From: Pseudomonas sp. PDM18
GTDB lineage: Bacteria; Pseudomonadota; Gammaproteobacteria; Pseudomonadales; Pseudomonadaceae
NCBI RefSeq assembly: GCF_014852585.1
Contig: NZ_JACVBX010000002.1
Location: 186,001-250,000, forward strand
Reading direction: 5' to 3'
DNA length: 64,000 nt
Shown here one piece after another: positions 16,195 through 24,022 of this stretch. A model generated the notes under the pieces. It saw only the letters and a list, made by a program, of their open reading frames with translations. It was not told the DNA's origin and ran no database searches. The position numbers were made by a program, and so were the translations under genes. How positions within the stretch are numbered: position 1 is the first letter of the stretch; the number at the start of each line of letters is the position of its first letter.

Positions 16195-18555
16195 GTGGAG
16201 GCAAGGCAGGGTTTCGTCCTGACGCGACATTGGCGGGATACGCCCGAAGGCACCGAGGTGGGCTTCTGGCTGGCTACCGATGAAGGGCCCCGGCATGTGC
16301 TGCTGCCACCGCAGACTTCGGTGGCCTTCGTGCCCGCAGAACAGCGCGCCCGCGCCGAGAAGCTGCTGGCCGGTGAGCGCGGCGCCGAACTGCGCCCGCT
16401 GGGTCTGCGCGACTTCCAGCAACGCCCGGTACTGGGTCTCTACTGCCAGCAGCATCGCCAGCTGATGAACCTGGAAAAGCGCCTGCGCGAGGCTGGCGTC
16501 GAGGTGTTCGAAGCGGACATCCGCCCGCCGGAGCGCTACCTGATGGAGCGCTTCATCACCGCCCCGGTCACCTTCAGCGGCGAGCCGGGCGAGGGCGGCA
16601 GCACCGTCACCGCGCAACTGCGGCCGGCGCCGGAGTACCGGCCAAAGCTGAAGCTGGCCTCGCTGGACATCGAAACCAACATCCGTGGCGACCTCTATTC
16701 CATCGCCGTGGAAGGCTGCGGCCAGCGCCAGGTGTACATGCTCGGCCCGGCCAATGGCGTCGATGGCGAGCGCGATTTCGAGCTGGAGTACTGCGACAGC
16801 CGCGCGCAGCTGCTGGAGCGCCTGAACCAGTGGCTGGCGGAGCACGACCCCGATGCGATCATCGGCTGGAACCTGGTGCAGTTCGACCTGCGGGTGCTGC
16901 AGGAGCACGCCAAGCGCCTGGAGATTCCCCTGCGCCTGGGGCGCGGTGGCGACGAGATGGGCTGGCGGCAGCACGCCTCCAGCAACCACTACTTCGCTGC
17001 GGCGGCGGGGCGGCTGATCATCGACGGCATCGAGGCGCTGCGCTCGGCGTTCTGGAGCTTCCCGTCGTTCAGCCTGGAGAGCGTCTCGCAGCAGCTTCTG
17101 GGCGAGGGCAAGTCCATCGACAACCCCTACGACCGCATGGCCGAGATCGACCGCCGCTTCGCCGAGGACAAGCCGGCACTGGCGAAATACAACCTCAAGG
17201 ACTGCGAGCTGGTCACACGTATCTTCGAGAAGACCCGCATCCTCGACTTCCTGCTCGAGCGCGCCAGCGTCACCGGGCTGCCGGCGGACCGCAGCGGCGG
17301 CTCGGTGGCAGCCTTCACCCACCTGTACCTGCCGCCGATGCACCGGCTGGGCTATGTCGCACCAAACCTCGGCGGCAAGGCACCGGAAGCCAGCCCCGGC
17401 GGCTTCGTCATGGATTCGCGACCGGGGCTCTACGAGTCGGTGCTGGTGCTGGACTACAAGAGCCTGTACCCGTCGATCATCCGCACTTTCCTGATTGACC
17501 CGGTGGGGTTGGTGGAGGGCCTGAGCGACCCGACGGACGAGGCGTCGATTCCCGGTTTCCGTGGCGGGCGCTTCTCGCGCACGCAGCACTGTCTGCCGGC
17601 CATTGTCGAGCGCGTCTGGCAGGGTCGTGACGCCGCCAAGCGTGACGGCAATGCGCCGCTGTCCCAGGCCCTGAAGATCATCATGAACGCCTTCTACGGC
17701 GTGCTCGGCTCTAGCGGCTGCCGCTTCTTCGACCCGCGCCTGGCATCCTCTATCACCATGCGTGGCCACGAAATCATGCGCCGCACCCGCGAGTTGATCG
17801 AAGGGCAGGGGCACCGGGTGATCTACGGCGACACCGACTCCACCTTCGTCTGGCTCGGCCGCGCCCATGACGAGGAAGCTGCCGCCGAGATCGGCCACGC
17901 GCTGGTGCGTCACGTCAACCAGTGGTGGGGTGACCACCTGCGCGAGGAGTACGGGCTGGAGAGCGCGCTGGAAATCCAGTTCGAGCGGCACTTCCGGCGT
18001 TTCCTGATGCCAACCATCCGTGGCGCCGAAGAGGGCAGCAAGAAGCGCTACGCCGGCCTGGTGCGGCGTGATGATGGCAGCGACGAGATGGTCTTCAAGG
18101 GCCTGGAAACCGTACGCACCGACTGGTCGCCATTGGCCCAGCAGTTCCAGCAGGAGCTTTACCTGCGTATCTTCCAGCGCCAGCCATACCGGGACTACGT
18201 GCGCGACTACGTGAACCGCACGGTGGCCGGCGAACAGGACGACCTGCTGATCTTCCGCAAGCGCCTGCGCCGCCAGCTCGGCGACTACGAACGCAACGTG
18301 CCGCCCCACGTCCGCGCCGCGCGCATCGCCGACGACTACAACGAGCGCCAGGGCCGCCCGCGTCAGTACCAGCGCGGTGGCTGGATCAGCTACGTGATTA
18401 CGGTCAACGGCCCGGAGCCGCTCGAAACGCTCAGCTCACCCATCGACTACGACCATTACGTCAGCCGGCAACTACGGCCCATCGCCGACGCCATCCTGCC
18501 CTTCGTGGACGATGACTTCAGTGCGCTGGTCGATAAGCAGATGGGGTTGTTCTGA
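16195..18555 (+). CDS. polB: DNA polymerase II (family B)
   Basis: Family-B polymerase of 786 aa used in translesion synthesis and replication restart, normally part of the SOS response. The 3'-5' exonuclease Exo I motif is at about residues 156-160 (ASLDIETN), and polymerase motifs A (DYKSLYPSI), B (KIIMNAFYGVLGSSGCRF) and C (YGDTDS) follow in order. Length equals Pseudomonas PolB. The start is GTG at 16195 with GGTGG upstream. I did not find a clear LexA box in the 150 bases before it. It is divergent from mltA and convergent with queD across a shared terminator. Confidence 0.96.
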   Translation: MEARQGFVLTRHWRDTPEGTEVGFWLATDEGPRHVLLPPQTSVAFVPAEQRARAEKLLAGERGAELRPLGLRDFQQRPVLGLYCQQHRQLMNLEKRLREAGVEVFEADIRPPERYLMERFITAPVTFSGEPGEGGSTVTAQLRPAPEYRPKLKLASLDIETNIRGDLYSIAVEGCGQRQVYMLGPANGVDGERDFELEYCDSRAQLLERLNQWLAEHDPDAIIGWNLVQFDLRVLQEHAKRLEIPLRLGRGGDEMGWRQHASSNHYFAAAAGRLIIDGIEALRSAFWSFPSFSLESVSQQLLGEGKSIDNPYDRMAEIDRRFAEDKPALAKYNLKDCELVTRIFEKTRILDFLLERASVTGLPADRSGGSVAAFTHLYLPPMHRLGYVAPNLGGKAPEASPGGFVMDSRPGLYESVLVLDYKSLYPSIIRTFLIDPVGLVEGLSDPTDEASIPGFRGGRFSRTQHCLPAIVERVWQGRDAAKRDGNAPLSQALKIIMNAFYGVLGSSGCRFFDPRLASSITMRGHEIMRRTRELIEGQGHRVIYGDTDSTFVWLGRAHDEEAAAEIGHALVRHVNQWWGDHLREEYGLESALEIQFERHFRRFLMPTIRGAEEGSKKRYAGLVRRDDGSDEMVFKGLETVRTDWSPLAQQFQQELYLRIFQRQPYRDYVRDYVNRTVAGEQDDLLIFRKRLRRQLGDYERNVPPHVRAARIADDYNERQGRPRQYQRGGWISYVITVNGPEPLETLSSPIDYDHYVSRQLRPIADAILPFVDDDFSALVDKQMGLF

Positions 18556-18569
18556 GCCTGACGCCGGCA

Positions 18570-18600
18570 TGAAAAAGCCGGCAATCGCCGGCTTTTTCAT
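18570..18600. terminator. Bidirectional terminator between polB and queD
   Basis: Hairpin GAAAAAGCCGGC / GCCGGCTTTTTC with a 4-base loop. A-tract and T-tract flank the GC stem, so it works in both directions, ending polB from the left and queD from the right. Confidence 0.85.
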
Positions 18601-18613
18601 GGCTTGCAGCGCA

Positions 18614-18970
18614 TCAGTCGCCGCGGTACTCGCAACCGCTGGTGCAGGTCTCGTGCACGCGGACCTTGGACAGCTCCGGCAGCAGCGGCTTGAGCTGTTG
18701 CCAGATCCAGCGGCAGAGGTTCTCGCTGGTGGGGTTTTCCAGGCCGGGGATGTCGTTCAGGTAGTTGTGGTCGAGCTGGTCGTAGATCGGCTTGAAGATC
18801 TGCTTGATCTCGGCGAAATCGCGAATCCAGCCGGTATGCGGATCGACCTCGCCCTCGATGTAGATGGCGGCCCGGAAGGAGTGGCCATGCAGGCGTCCGC
18901 ACTGGTGCCCGGCGGGAACATGGGGCAGGCGGTGGGCGGACTCGAAGGTGAACTCTTTGAACAATTCCAC
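18614..18970 (-). CDS. queD: 6-carboxy-5,6,7,8-tetrahydropterin synthase QueD
   Basis: A 118-aa PTPS-family enzyme converting dihydroneopterin triphosphate to 6-carboxytetrahydropterin, the second step to preQ0 and queuosine. Zinc-binding histidines are in FESAHRL and RLHGHSF; the catalytic Cys is in the GHQCGR segment, and the late Glu is in [13 protein letters not shown]. The GTG start at 18970 gives the family length; upstream codons (RAHH) are not conserved-like. A GC-rich hairpin (18992-19013) lies in its leader. Confidence 0.93.
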   Translation of the reverse strand: MELFKEFTFESAHRLPHVPAGHQCGRLHGHSFRAAIYIEGEVDPHTGWIRDFAEIKQIFKPIYDQLDHNYLNDIPGLENPTSENLCRWIWQQLKPLLPELSKVRVHETCTSGCEYRGD

Positions 18971-18991
18971 GTGGTGCGCTCTGTGACGATC

Positions 18992-19013
18992 GCCGGCCCT
19001 GGAACGGGCCGGC
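18992..19013 (-). other. Leader hairpin upstream of queD
   Basis: Inverted repeat GCCGGCCC / GGGCCGGC with a 6-base loop, 22 bases before the queD start, in the 106-base gap after fhpR. It lacks a T-tract. It may be the weak end of the fhpR transcript or fold in the queD leader; it does not resemble a preQ1 riboswitch. Confidence 0.35.
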
Positions 19014-19076
19014 CGGAAAATGGGCGCATAGTCTATCACCATCGCACCTGCCGAGCCGGCCGATCCGGCCAGCGGC

Positions 19077-20636
19077 TCACTTGATCGCCAGGCGCTTCGC
19101 GAGGCGATTGAGGTTGGCGCGGTCCAGGCCCATCTCGCGGGCCACGGCCGCCCAGTTGCCTTCGTGCCGTTCCAGGCTCTGGCTGATCACGCGGCGCTGG
19201 AAGGCGTCCGTCGCCGTGCGAAGTTCACCCACCGGTTCGGAGTCCTCGGGAGCCCGTTCGGCGCTGCTGGAAGCCTCTGCCTTGCTCTTGTGCAGGGCAT
19301 TCAATGAGAGGTCGTCGACGCCCAGGCTGAGGATGCGCGAGCGCTGCGAGTGATTCGCCAGGGCCTTGAGGGAGGCGCGACCGATCAGGTGCTCCAGCTC
19401 GCGCACGTTGCCCGGCCAGGAGTAATCGACCAGCGCAGCCTGGGCTTCGCGGGTCAGGCGCAGACTGCGCAGGCCCAGGCGCGGGCGGTTCTGTTCGAGG
19501 AAGTAGCCGGCCAGCAGCAACACATCGTTGCCGCGCTCGCGCAGGGGCGGCACGCGCAGCGGGTAGACGCTCAGGCGGTGGTAGAGGTCGGCGCGGAAAC
19601 GGCCAGCGCGGACCTCCTCGGCGAGGTCGCGGTTGGTAGCGGCGATCAGGCGCACGTCCACACGGTGTTCGCGATCCGAACCCAGGCGCTGCAGCTGGCC
19701 GCTCTGCAGTACGCGCAGCAGCTTGGCCTGGATCGCCAGCGGCAGCTCGCCCACTTCGTCGAGGAACAGGGTGCCGCTATCGGCCAGTTCGAACTTGCCG
19801 CGCCTTTCGCCCACCGCGCCAGAGAAGGCGCCACGAACGTGGCCGAAGAGCTCGCTTTCCACCAGGGTTTCCGGCAGGGCTGCGCAATTCAGGCTGATCA
19901 GCGGCTGGGTGCGGCGCAGCGAATTGGCGTGGATCGACTGCGCCACCAGCTCCTTGCCGACCCCGGTTTCCCCGGTGATCAGCACGCTCAGGTCACTGCC
20001 GGCCACCACCTGGATTTCATTCATCAGCGCCTGATGCGGCTTGCTCTGGCCGATCAGCTCCCTGGGCTGGTCGCCGGACGCGCGCTGGTAGGCGTCGGCG
20101 CGCTGCTGCTCGTGGTCGGCGCGCTGGGTCAGGTCGGTCATGCGCTGATTGGCCTTTACCGTGGCGGAGGCGAGGCTAGCGAAGGCTTGCAGGTTGTCCA
20201 GGTCGGCGGTGGAGAAGCGTTCGGGGTCCAGTGCGTCCAGGGTCAGCAGGCCCCAGGGCTGCTCGTCCACCAGCAGCGGGCAGCCCAGGCAGTCGTGGAC
20301 CTCCAGATGGCCGTGCAGGCCTTCCACCAGCCCGTCATAGGGGTCCGGAAGGCCACAGTCGGCGGCGAAATGCGTCGGGCCGGGATGCTCGATGAGGGCA
20401 CGCAGGCGGGGATGCTCGCTGATCTTGAAGCGGCGCCCGAGGGTGTCCTGGCTCAGGCCATCGACGGCCAGCGGCACCAGTTGGTCGCCTTCCAGGCGCA
20501 GCAGGGCGGTGGCATCGCAGGGCAGCAGGCCGCGCAGGGCTTCCAGCAGGCGGCGATAACGTTCGCTTTCCGGCAGCTCGCGGGACAGGTCGGCGACCAG
20601 CGGGAGGAGGGTGGCGAGTAGAGGGTTTCGAGTCAT
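19077..20636 (-). CDS. fhpR: Nitric-oxide-responsive sigma-54 activator NorR/FhpR
   Basis: A 519-aa enhancer-binding protein that senses NO through a non-haem iron in its GAF domain and activates the divergent flavohemoglobin gene. The GAF region (about 20-165) keeps candidate iron-site residues: Arg68/69 (GRRF), Cys116 and Cys119 (VHDCLGC), and Asp134 (LTLDAL). The AAA+ domain has Walker A GETGVGKE (222-229) and Walker B TLFLDE (about 289-294). The sigma-54 contact loop reads GAFSGA (269-274) rather than the usual GAFTGA. A Fis-type HTH closes the protein ([21 protein letters not shown]). The ATG at 20636 lies inside the first of three NorR-like sites, which suggests autoregulation. Confidence 0.94.
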   Translation of the reverse strand: MTRNPLLATLLPLVADLSRELPESERYRRLLEALRGLLPCDATALLRLEGDQLVPLAVDGLSQDTLGRRFKISEHPRLRALIEHPGPTHFAADCGLPDPYDGLVEGLHGHLEVHDCLGCPLLVDEQPWGLLTLDALDPERFSTADLDNLQAFASLASATVKANQRMTDLTQRADHEQQRADAYQRASGDQPRELIGQSKPHQALMNEIQVVAGSDLSVLITGETGVGKELVAQSIHANSLRRTQPLISLNCAALPETLVESELFGHVRGAFSGAVGERRGKFELADSGTLFLDEVGELPLAIQAKLLRVLQSGQLQRLGSDREHRVDVRLIAATNRDLAEEVRAGRFRADLYHRLSVYPLRVPPLRERGNDVLLLAGYFLEQNRPRLGLRSLRLTREAQAALVDYSWPGNVRELEHLIGRASLKALANHSQRSRILSLGVDDLSLNALHKSKAEASSSAERAPEDSEPVGELRTATDAFQRRVISQSLERHEGNWAAVAREMGLDRANLNRLAKRLAIK

Positions 20637-20687
20637 ATTGACCTCTTGGGAGTCGTTATGACTCGGTTGGCATGCGGTCATTATGAC
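20632..20687. promoter_or_regulatory. Three NorR-type enhancer sites
   Basis: Three copies of the GT-N7-AC palindrome: GTCATATTGAC (20632-20642), GTCGTTATGAC (20652-20662) and GTCATTATGAC (20677-20687), starting 20 and 25 bases apart. Three such sites upstream of a NorR-controlled promoter match the arrangement known for E. coli norVW. The first covers the regulator's own start codon, so occupancy would also block fhpR translation-proximal transcription. Confidence 0.8.
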
Positions 20688-20729
20688 TCATGTGCGGCTG
20701 GCGTGCCCGTGATTACAGGGCTGTTCGCT

Positions 20730-20744
20730 TGGCACGCTTCCTGA
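20730..20744 (+). promoter_or_regulatory. Sigma-54-like promoter of fhp
   Basis: TGGCACG-CTTC-CTGA has a perfect -24 element (TGGCACG) and a degraded -12 element (CTGA in place of TTGC) at correct spacing. It lies 42 bases downstream of the third NorR site and 61 bases before the fhp ATG, as expected for an activator-dependent promoter. Confidence 0.65.
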
Positions 20745-20805
20745 AATGTCTCTCGCAGAAGGCGCAGGCGCCCACTCACTGCCTGGCCCACGCGAGGAGA
20801 ACCCC

Positions 20806-21987
20806 ATGCTGTCCAACGAACACCGTACCCTGGTCAAGGCCACCGTTCCGCTGCTGGAGACCGGCGGAGAGACGCTGACCCAGCACTTCTACAAGATGAT
20901 GCTCAGCGAGTACCCGGAAGTTCGTCCGCTGTTCAACCAGGCGCACCAGGCCTCCGGCGACCAGCCCCGGGCGCTGGCCAATGGCGTGCTGATGTACGCC
21001 CGCCATATCGATGAACTGGAGCAGCTCGGCCCGCTGGTGGCGAGGATCGTCAACAAGCACGTTGCCCTGCAGATCCAGCCGGAACACTACCCGATCGTCG
21101 GCAGCTGCCTGCTGCGGGCGATCCGCGAGGTCCTTGGCGAGGAGATCGCCACCCAGGCAGTGCTCGACGCCTGGGCTGCCGCCTACGGCCAACTGGCCGA
21201 CATCCTGATCGGCGCCGAGGAGTCGGTGTACCAGCAGAACGCCGAGCAACACGGCGGCTGGCGTGGCGCGCGGCGCTTCCGCATTGCCCGCAAGGAGGCC
21301 GAGAGCGAGGAAATCACCTCCTTCTACTTCCAGGCGCTGGATGGCGAGCCGCTGCTGGACTTCCAGCCCGGCCAGTACATCGGCCTGTCCCTGGAGATCG
21401 ATGGCGAGGAAATGCGTCGCACCTACTCGCTGTCCGACGCGCCCAACGGCCGTGAGTACCGCATCAGCGTGAAGCGTGAACCCGAAGGCAAGGCATCCAA
21501 CTACCTGCACGATCGCCTGAACGTGGGCGACGAGTTGGACCTGTTCCCGCCGGCGGGCGATTTCGTCCTGCGCGGTGGCGACAAGCCGCTGGCGCTTATC
21601 ACTGCCGGTGTCGGCATCACCCCGGCACTGGCCATGCTCAAGCCGGCTCTTGAGTCCGGTCGGGAAGTTCACTTCATCCACTGCGCTCGCCACGGTGGTG
21701 TCCATGCGTTCCGCGAGTGGGTCGAGGCGCAGTCCGACGCGCATCCGCAGCTCAAGCATTACTTCTGCTACAGCGAGCCGCGCGCGCAGGACGCGTCCCA
21801 CGTCGAAGGCTTCCTCAATCGCGAGCTGCTGGCGGACTGGCTGCCGGAAGACCGCGACCTGGACGCCTACTTCCTCGGTCCCAAGCCGTTCATGGCGCAG
21901 GTGAAGCGTTACCTGCGCGAGATCGGTGTGCCCGAGAAACAGTCCCACTACGAGTTCTTCGGCCCGGCCAGCGCGCTGGAGGCCTGA
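20806..21987 (+). CDS. fhp: Flavohemoglobin, nitric oxide dioxygenase
   Basis: A 393-aa cytoplasmic enzyme that oxidises NO to nitrate with O2 and NAD(P)H. It has an N-terminal globin (1-140) with proximal His in the NKHVALQIQPEHY region, then an FAD domain (RTYSLSDAP) and an NAD domain (LITAGVGITPALAML). The C-terminus YEFFGPASALEA matches the family. The ATG at 20806 follows GAGGAGAA; an upstream ATG at 20746 would sit almost on the sigma-54 promoter and is rejected. Regulated by the divergent FhpR. The next genes, ppyR and nnrS, may be co-transcribed. Confidence 0.96.
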   Translation: MLSNEHRTLVKATVPLLETGGETLTQHFYKMMLSEYPEVRPLFNQAHQASGDQPRALANGVLMYARHIDELEQLGPLVARIVNKHVALQIQPEHYPIVGSCLLRAIREVLGEEIATQAVLDAWAAAYGQLADILIGAEESVYQQNAEQHGGWRGARRFRIARKEAESEEITSFYFQALDGEPLLDFQPGQYIGLSLEIDGEEMRRTYSLSDAPNGREYRISVKREPEGKASNYLHDRLNVGDELDLFPPAGDFVLRGGDKPLALITAGVGITPALAMLKPALESGREVHFIHCARHGGVHAFREWVEAQSDAHPQLKHYFCYSEPRAQDASHVEGFLNRELLADWLPEDRDLDAYFLGPKPFMAQVKRYLREIGVPEKQSHYEFFGPASALEA

Positions 21988-21993
21988 ACCTGA

Positions 21994-22019
21994 GCGCCGG
22001 CCCGATGGCGGGCCGGCGC
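21994..22019 (+). other. Hairpin between fhp and ppyR
   Basis: Perfect 11-bp stem GCGCCGGCCCG / CGGGCCGGCGC with a 4-base loop just after the fhp stop and without a T-tract. It may dampen read-through into ppyR-nnrS or protect the fhp mRNA end. Confidence 0.5.
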
Positions 22020-22037
22020 AACCCGAGGAGGTGTGTG

Positions 22038-22295
22038 ATGGAAAGTCTGTTCGCCTGCCCGCAACGCAATCTGTCGATGTCCTGGTCACTGCTGACCGGC
22101 GGGCTCGTACTACTGCTGCTGGGAGTCGTGGGAGCCTATTTCGTCGATGGCCATCTGAACCTGCAAAGCATTGTCGCAGCGCATGCCTTCACCATCCTCG
22201 GCCCGACACTATTGAAGCTGGGCTACGTGCTGCGGCTGGTGGCCCAACATCAGATGCGCAAGGAAGGCTGGGAGGCTTGTTGTGTTACTGGTTGA
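22038..22295 (+). CDS. ppyR: Small membrane protein PpyR
   Basis: An 85-aa protein with two transmembrane segments (SWSLLTGGLVLLLLGVVGAYF and AAHAFTILGPTLLKLGYVLRL) and a short cysteine-bearing tail. Sequence type and position right after fhp match P. aeruginosa PpyR, reported to affect psl exopolysaccharide and pyoverdine genes. The ATG at 22038 has an excellent RBS (GAGGAGG). Its end overlaps the nnrS start by 14 bases. Given its place in an NO-stress operon, a role in NO or respiratory signalling is an alternative. Confidence 0.85.
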   Translation: MESLFACPQRNLSMSWSLLTGGLVLLLLGVVGAYFVDGHLNLQSIVAAHAFTILGPTLLKLGYVLRLVAQHQMRKEGWEACCVTG

Positions 22296-23472
22296 TCGAA
22301 AGGCTCTGCTGACCATACCGCCCCTGTGGCGCCTGGGTTTTCGCCCGTTCTTCCTCGGCGGCGCGGTCTTCGCGCTGATCGCCATTGCGGCGTGGGCGGC
22401 GGTGCTGCTCGGCATGCTGCCGGCCTGGCAACCACTGGGCGGCTGGCTGGCCTGGCACCGCCATGAAATGCTCTTCGGCTTCGCGGCGGCGATCATCGCC
22501 GGCTTCCTGCTGACCGCGGTGCAGACCTGGACCGGCCGCCCCGGCGTCAGCGGCAAGCCGCTGATGGTGCTGTCGCTGGTCTGGCTCGCGGCGCGGGGAG
22601 GCTGGCTCGTGGGTGCTCCGCTGTGGCTGGTCACCGTGCTGGAGCTGGCGTTCATGCCGGCGCTGGCCTTCTTCATCGGCCGCAGTCTGTGGCAGGTCCG
22701 GCAGAAGCGTAACTACCCGATCATCGCCGTGCTGAGCCTGCTGACACTCGCCGATGCGCTGGTGATGGCCGGTGTCTGGACCGGCAACGATGCCTGGCAG
22801 CGCGGTGGCGCGCTGGGGGCGCTGTGGCTGGTTGCGGCGCTGATGGGCCTGATCGGCGGGCGGGTAATTCCGTTCTTTACCCAGCGCGGGTTGGGCCGTG
22901 CTGCCCAGGTGCCGGCCTGGAATTGGCTGGACCATTCGCTGCTGGGCGGCACATTGCTGGTGGCGGTGCTGAGCGCTGTCGGCATCGGCCTGACGCCGCA
23001 CCCGCTGGTGGGCCTGCTGTTCGCCGCGCTGGCGGTGGGGCACCTGGTCCGTCTGTGGCGCTGGTACGACAAGGACTACTGGGGCGTGCCGCTGCTCTGG
23101 TCGCTGCACCTGGCCTATCTGTGGATGATGCTCGCCCCGGCGGGCATGGCGCTGTGGAATTTCTCGCCGACCTTCAACGTGAGCCTGGCGATCCACGCGC
23201 TCACCGTGGGTGGCGTCGGCGGGCTGATCCTGGCGATGGTCGCGCGGGTCAGCCTGGGCCACACCGGCCGGCCGCTGCAGCCGCCGAAGGCGATGTCCTG
23301 GGCCTTCGCGCTGCTTAACCTGGGTGTCGTCGCGCGGGTGCTGCTGGTGATGTGGTGGCCACTGGAGGGCCTGAGCATCGCGGCGGCGTGCTGGGTGGTG
23401 GCTTTCCTGTTGTTCGCCTGGTACTACGGCCCGATGTTTTGGAAGCCGCGGCTGGATGGGCAGCCGGGGTAG
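22282..23472 (+). CDS. nnrS: NnrS family membrane protein
   Basis: A 396-aa haem- and copper-containing membrane protein family with about twelve hydrophobic segments. The start LLTIPPLWRLGFRPFFLGGAVFAL is characteristic, as are WHRHEMLFGFAAAIIAGFLLTA and VIPFFTQRGLG. NnrS protects cells from NO-derived iron-nitrosyl stress. The GTG at 22282 has GGGAGG upstream and overlaps the ppyR end, giving coupling to the fhp unit. The gene is followed by a palindromic repeat rather than an obvious terminator. Confidence 0.92.
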   Translation: MLLVDRKALLTIPPLWRLGFRPFFLGGAVFALIAIAAWAAVLLGMLPAWQPLGGWLAWHRHEMLFGFAAAIIAGFLLTAVQTWTGRPGVSGKPLMVLSLVWLAARGGWLVGAPLWLVTVLELAFMPALAFFIGRSLWQVRQKRNYPIIAVLSLLTLADALVMAGVWTGNDAWQRGGALGALWLVAALMGLIGGRVIPFFTQRGLGRAAQVPAWNWLDHSLLGGTLLVAVLSAVGIGLTPHPLVGLLFAALAVGHLVRLWRWYDKDYWGVPLLWSLHLAYLWMMLAPAGMALWNFSPTFNVSLAIHALTVGGVGGLILAMVARVSLGHTGRPLQPPKAMSWAFALLNLGVVARVLLVMWWPLEGLSIAAACWVVAFLLFAWYYGPMFWKPRLDGQPG

Positions 23473-23512
23473 GGTGGTTCGCGAGCAAGCTCCCAAACGC
23501 ACCGGCTTGGAT

Positions 23513-23590
23513 CGTAGGGCGGATAACGCGCCAGCGTTATCCGCCATGAGGCAATCGGCGGATACCCCGTTCCGGGTTATGCGCCCTACG
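23513..23590. repeat. REP-like palindromic element
   Basis: A 78-base element bounded by inverted CGTAGGGCG / CGCCCTACG. Inside, GGCGGATAACGC pairs with GCGTTATCCGCC around a 3-base centre. This is the layout of dispersed intergenic palindromes common in Pseudomonas. It lies between nnrS and a convergent gene, where such elements often act as transcript ends. Confidence 0.7.
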
Positions 23591-23617
23591 TTCCTCTTAC
23601 GAATTTGCGGGAAAGCC

Positions 23618-23989
23618 TTAGTGGGGCTGACGCAGCCGCTTGAGCTCGTCGCCCAGCCAGGCACTGGCGTCCTGCTTGCCCGCCGGGCAATCCACCTGAT
23701 AGCGCTGGCCGCTCATGCTGCTCTTGGTCGCGGCGCGCTCGATGAAGTCTTCCGCGCTGCTCACCATGTCCTTGTTTTCCAGGTAGTCCAGCTTCTTCAG
23801 CAGGTGCGCGCGCGCCTCAGCGGCCGGGTACTCGCTGCCGTTACGGATGAACTGGCAGCCGCTGTGCTCGACGAAGTCCAGCAACTGGCTGATCTCCTGC
23901 TGCGCCTTGGCGTCCATGGCTGCCTGCGCGCTCGTGCCGACAAGCAGGAGAATGACCAGAAGCGAGCGAAGCTTTCGGGAGTGAGACAT
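23618..23989 (-). CDS. Secreted DUF5329 family protein
   Basis: A 123-aa exported protein with a clear signal peptide (MSHSRKLRSLLVILLLVGTSAQA). The mature part has the family pattern LLDFVEHSGCQFIRNGSEY, then HLLKKLDYL and a second cysteine (VDCPAGK), so a disulfide is likely. It starts 33 bases after the patatin-like gene and may be its operon partner. The function of the family is unknown. Confidence 0.85.
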   Translation of the reverse strand: MSHSRKLRSLLVILLLVGTSAQAAMDAKAQQEISQLLDFVEHSGCQFIRNGSEYPAAEARAHLLKKLDYLENKDMVSSAEDFIERAATKSSMSGQRYQVDCPAGKQDASAWLGDELKRLRQPH

Positions 23990-24022
23990 AGCGATTCCTT
24001 GCCGTAGGCGTGAAGCCGCCGA

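Noticed and set aside
16102-18309. 735-codon open frame on the minus strand opposite polB
   Set aside because: High-GC third-position shadow of polB; low-complexity residue content, no family motifs, and polB itself has all polymerase motifs.
20746-20805. Upstream ATG extending fhp by 20 codons
   Set aside because: It would start almost on the sigma-54 promoter and lacks a ribosome-binding site; the internal ATG at 20806 has a strong one and gives the family length.
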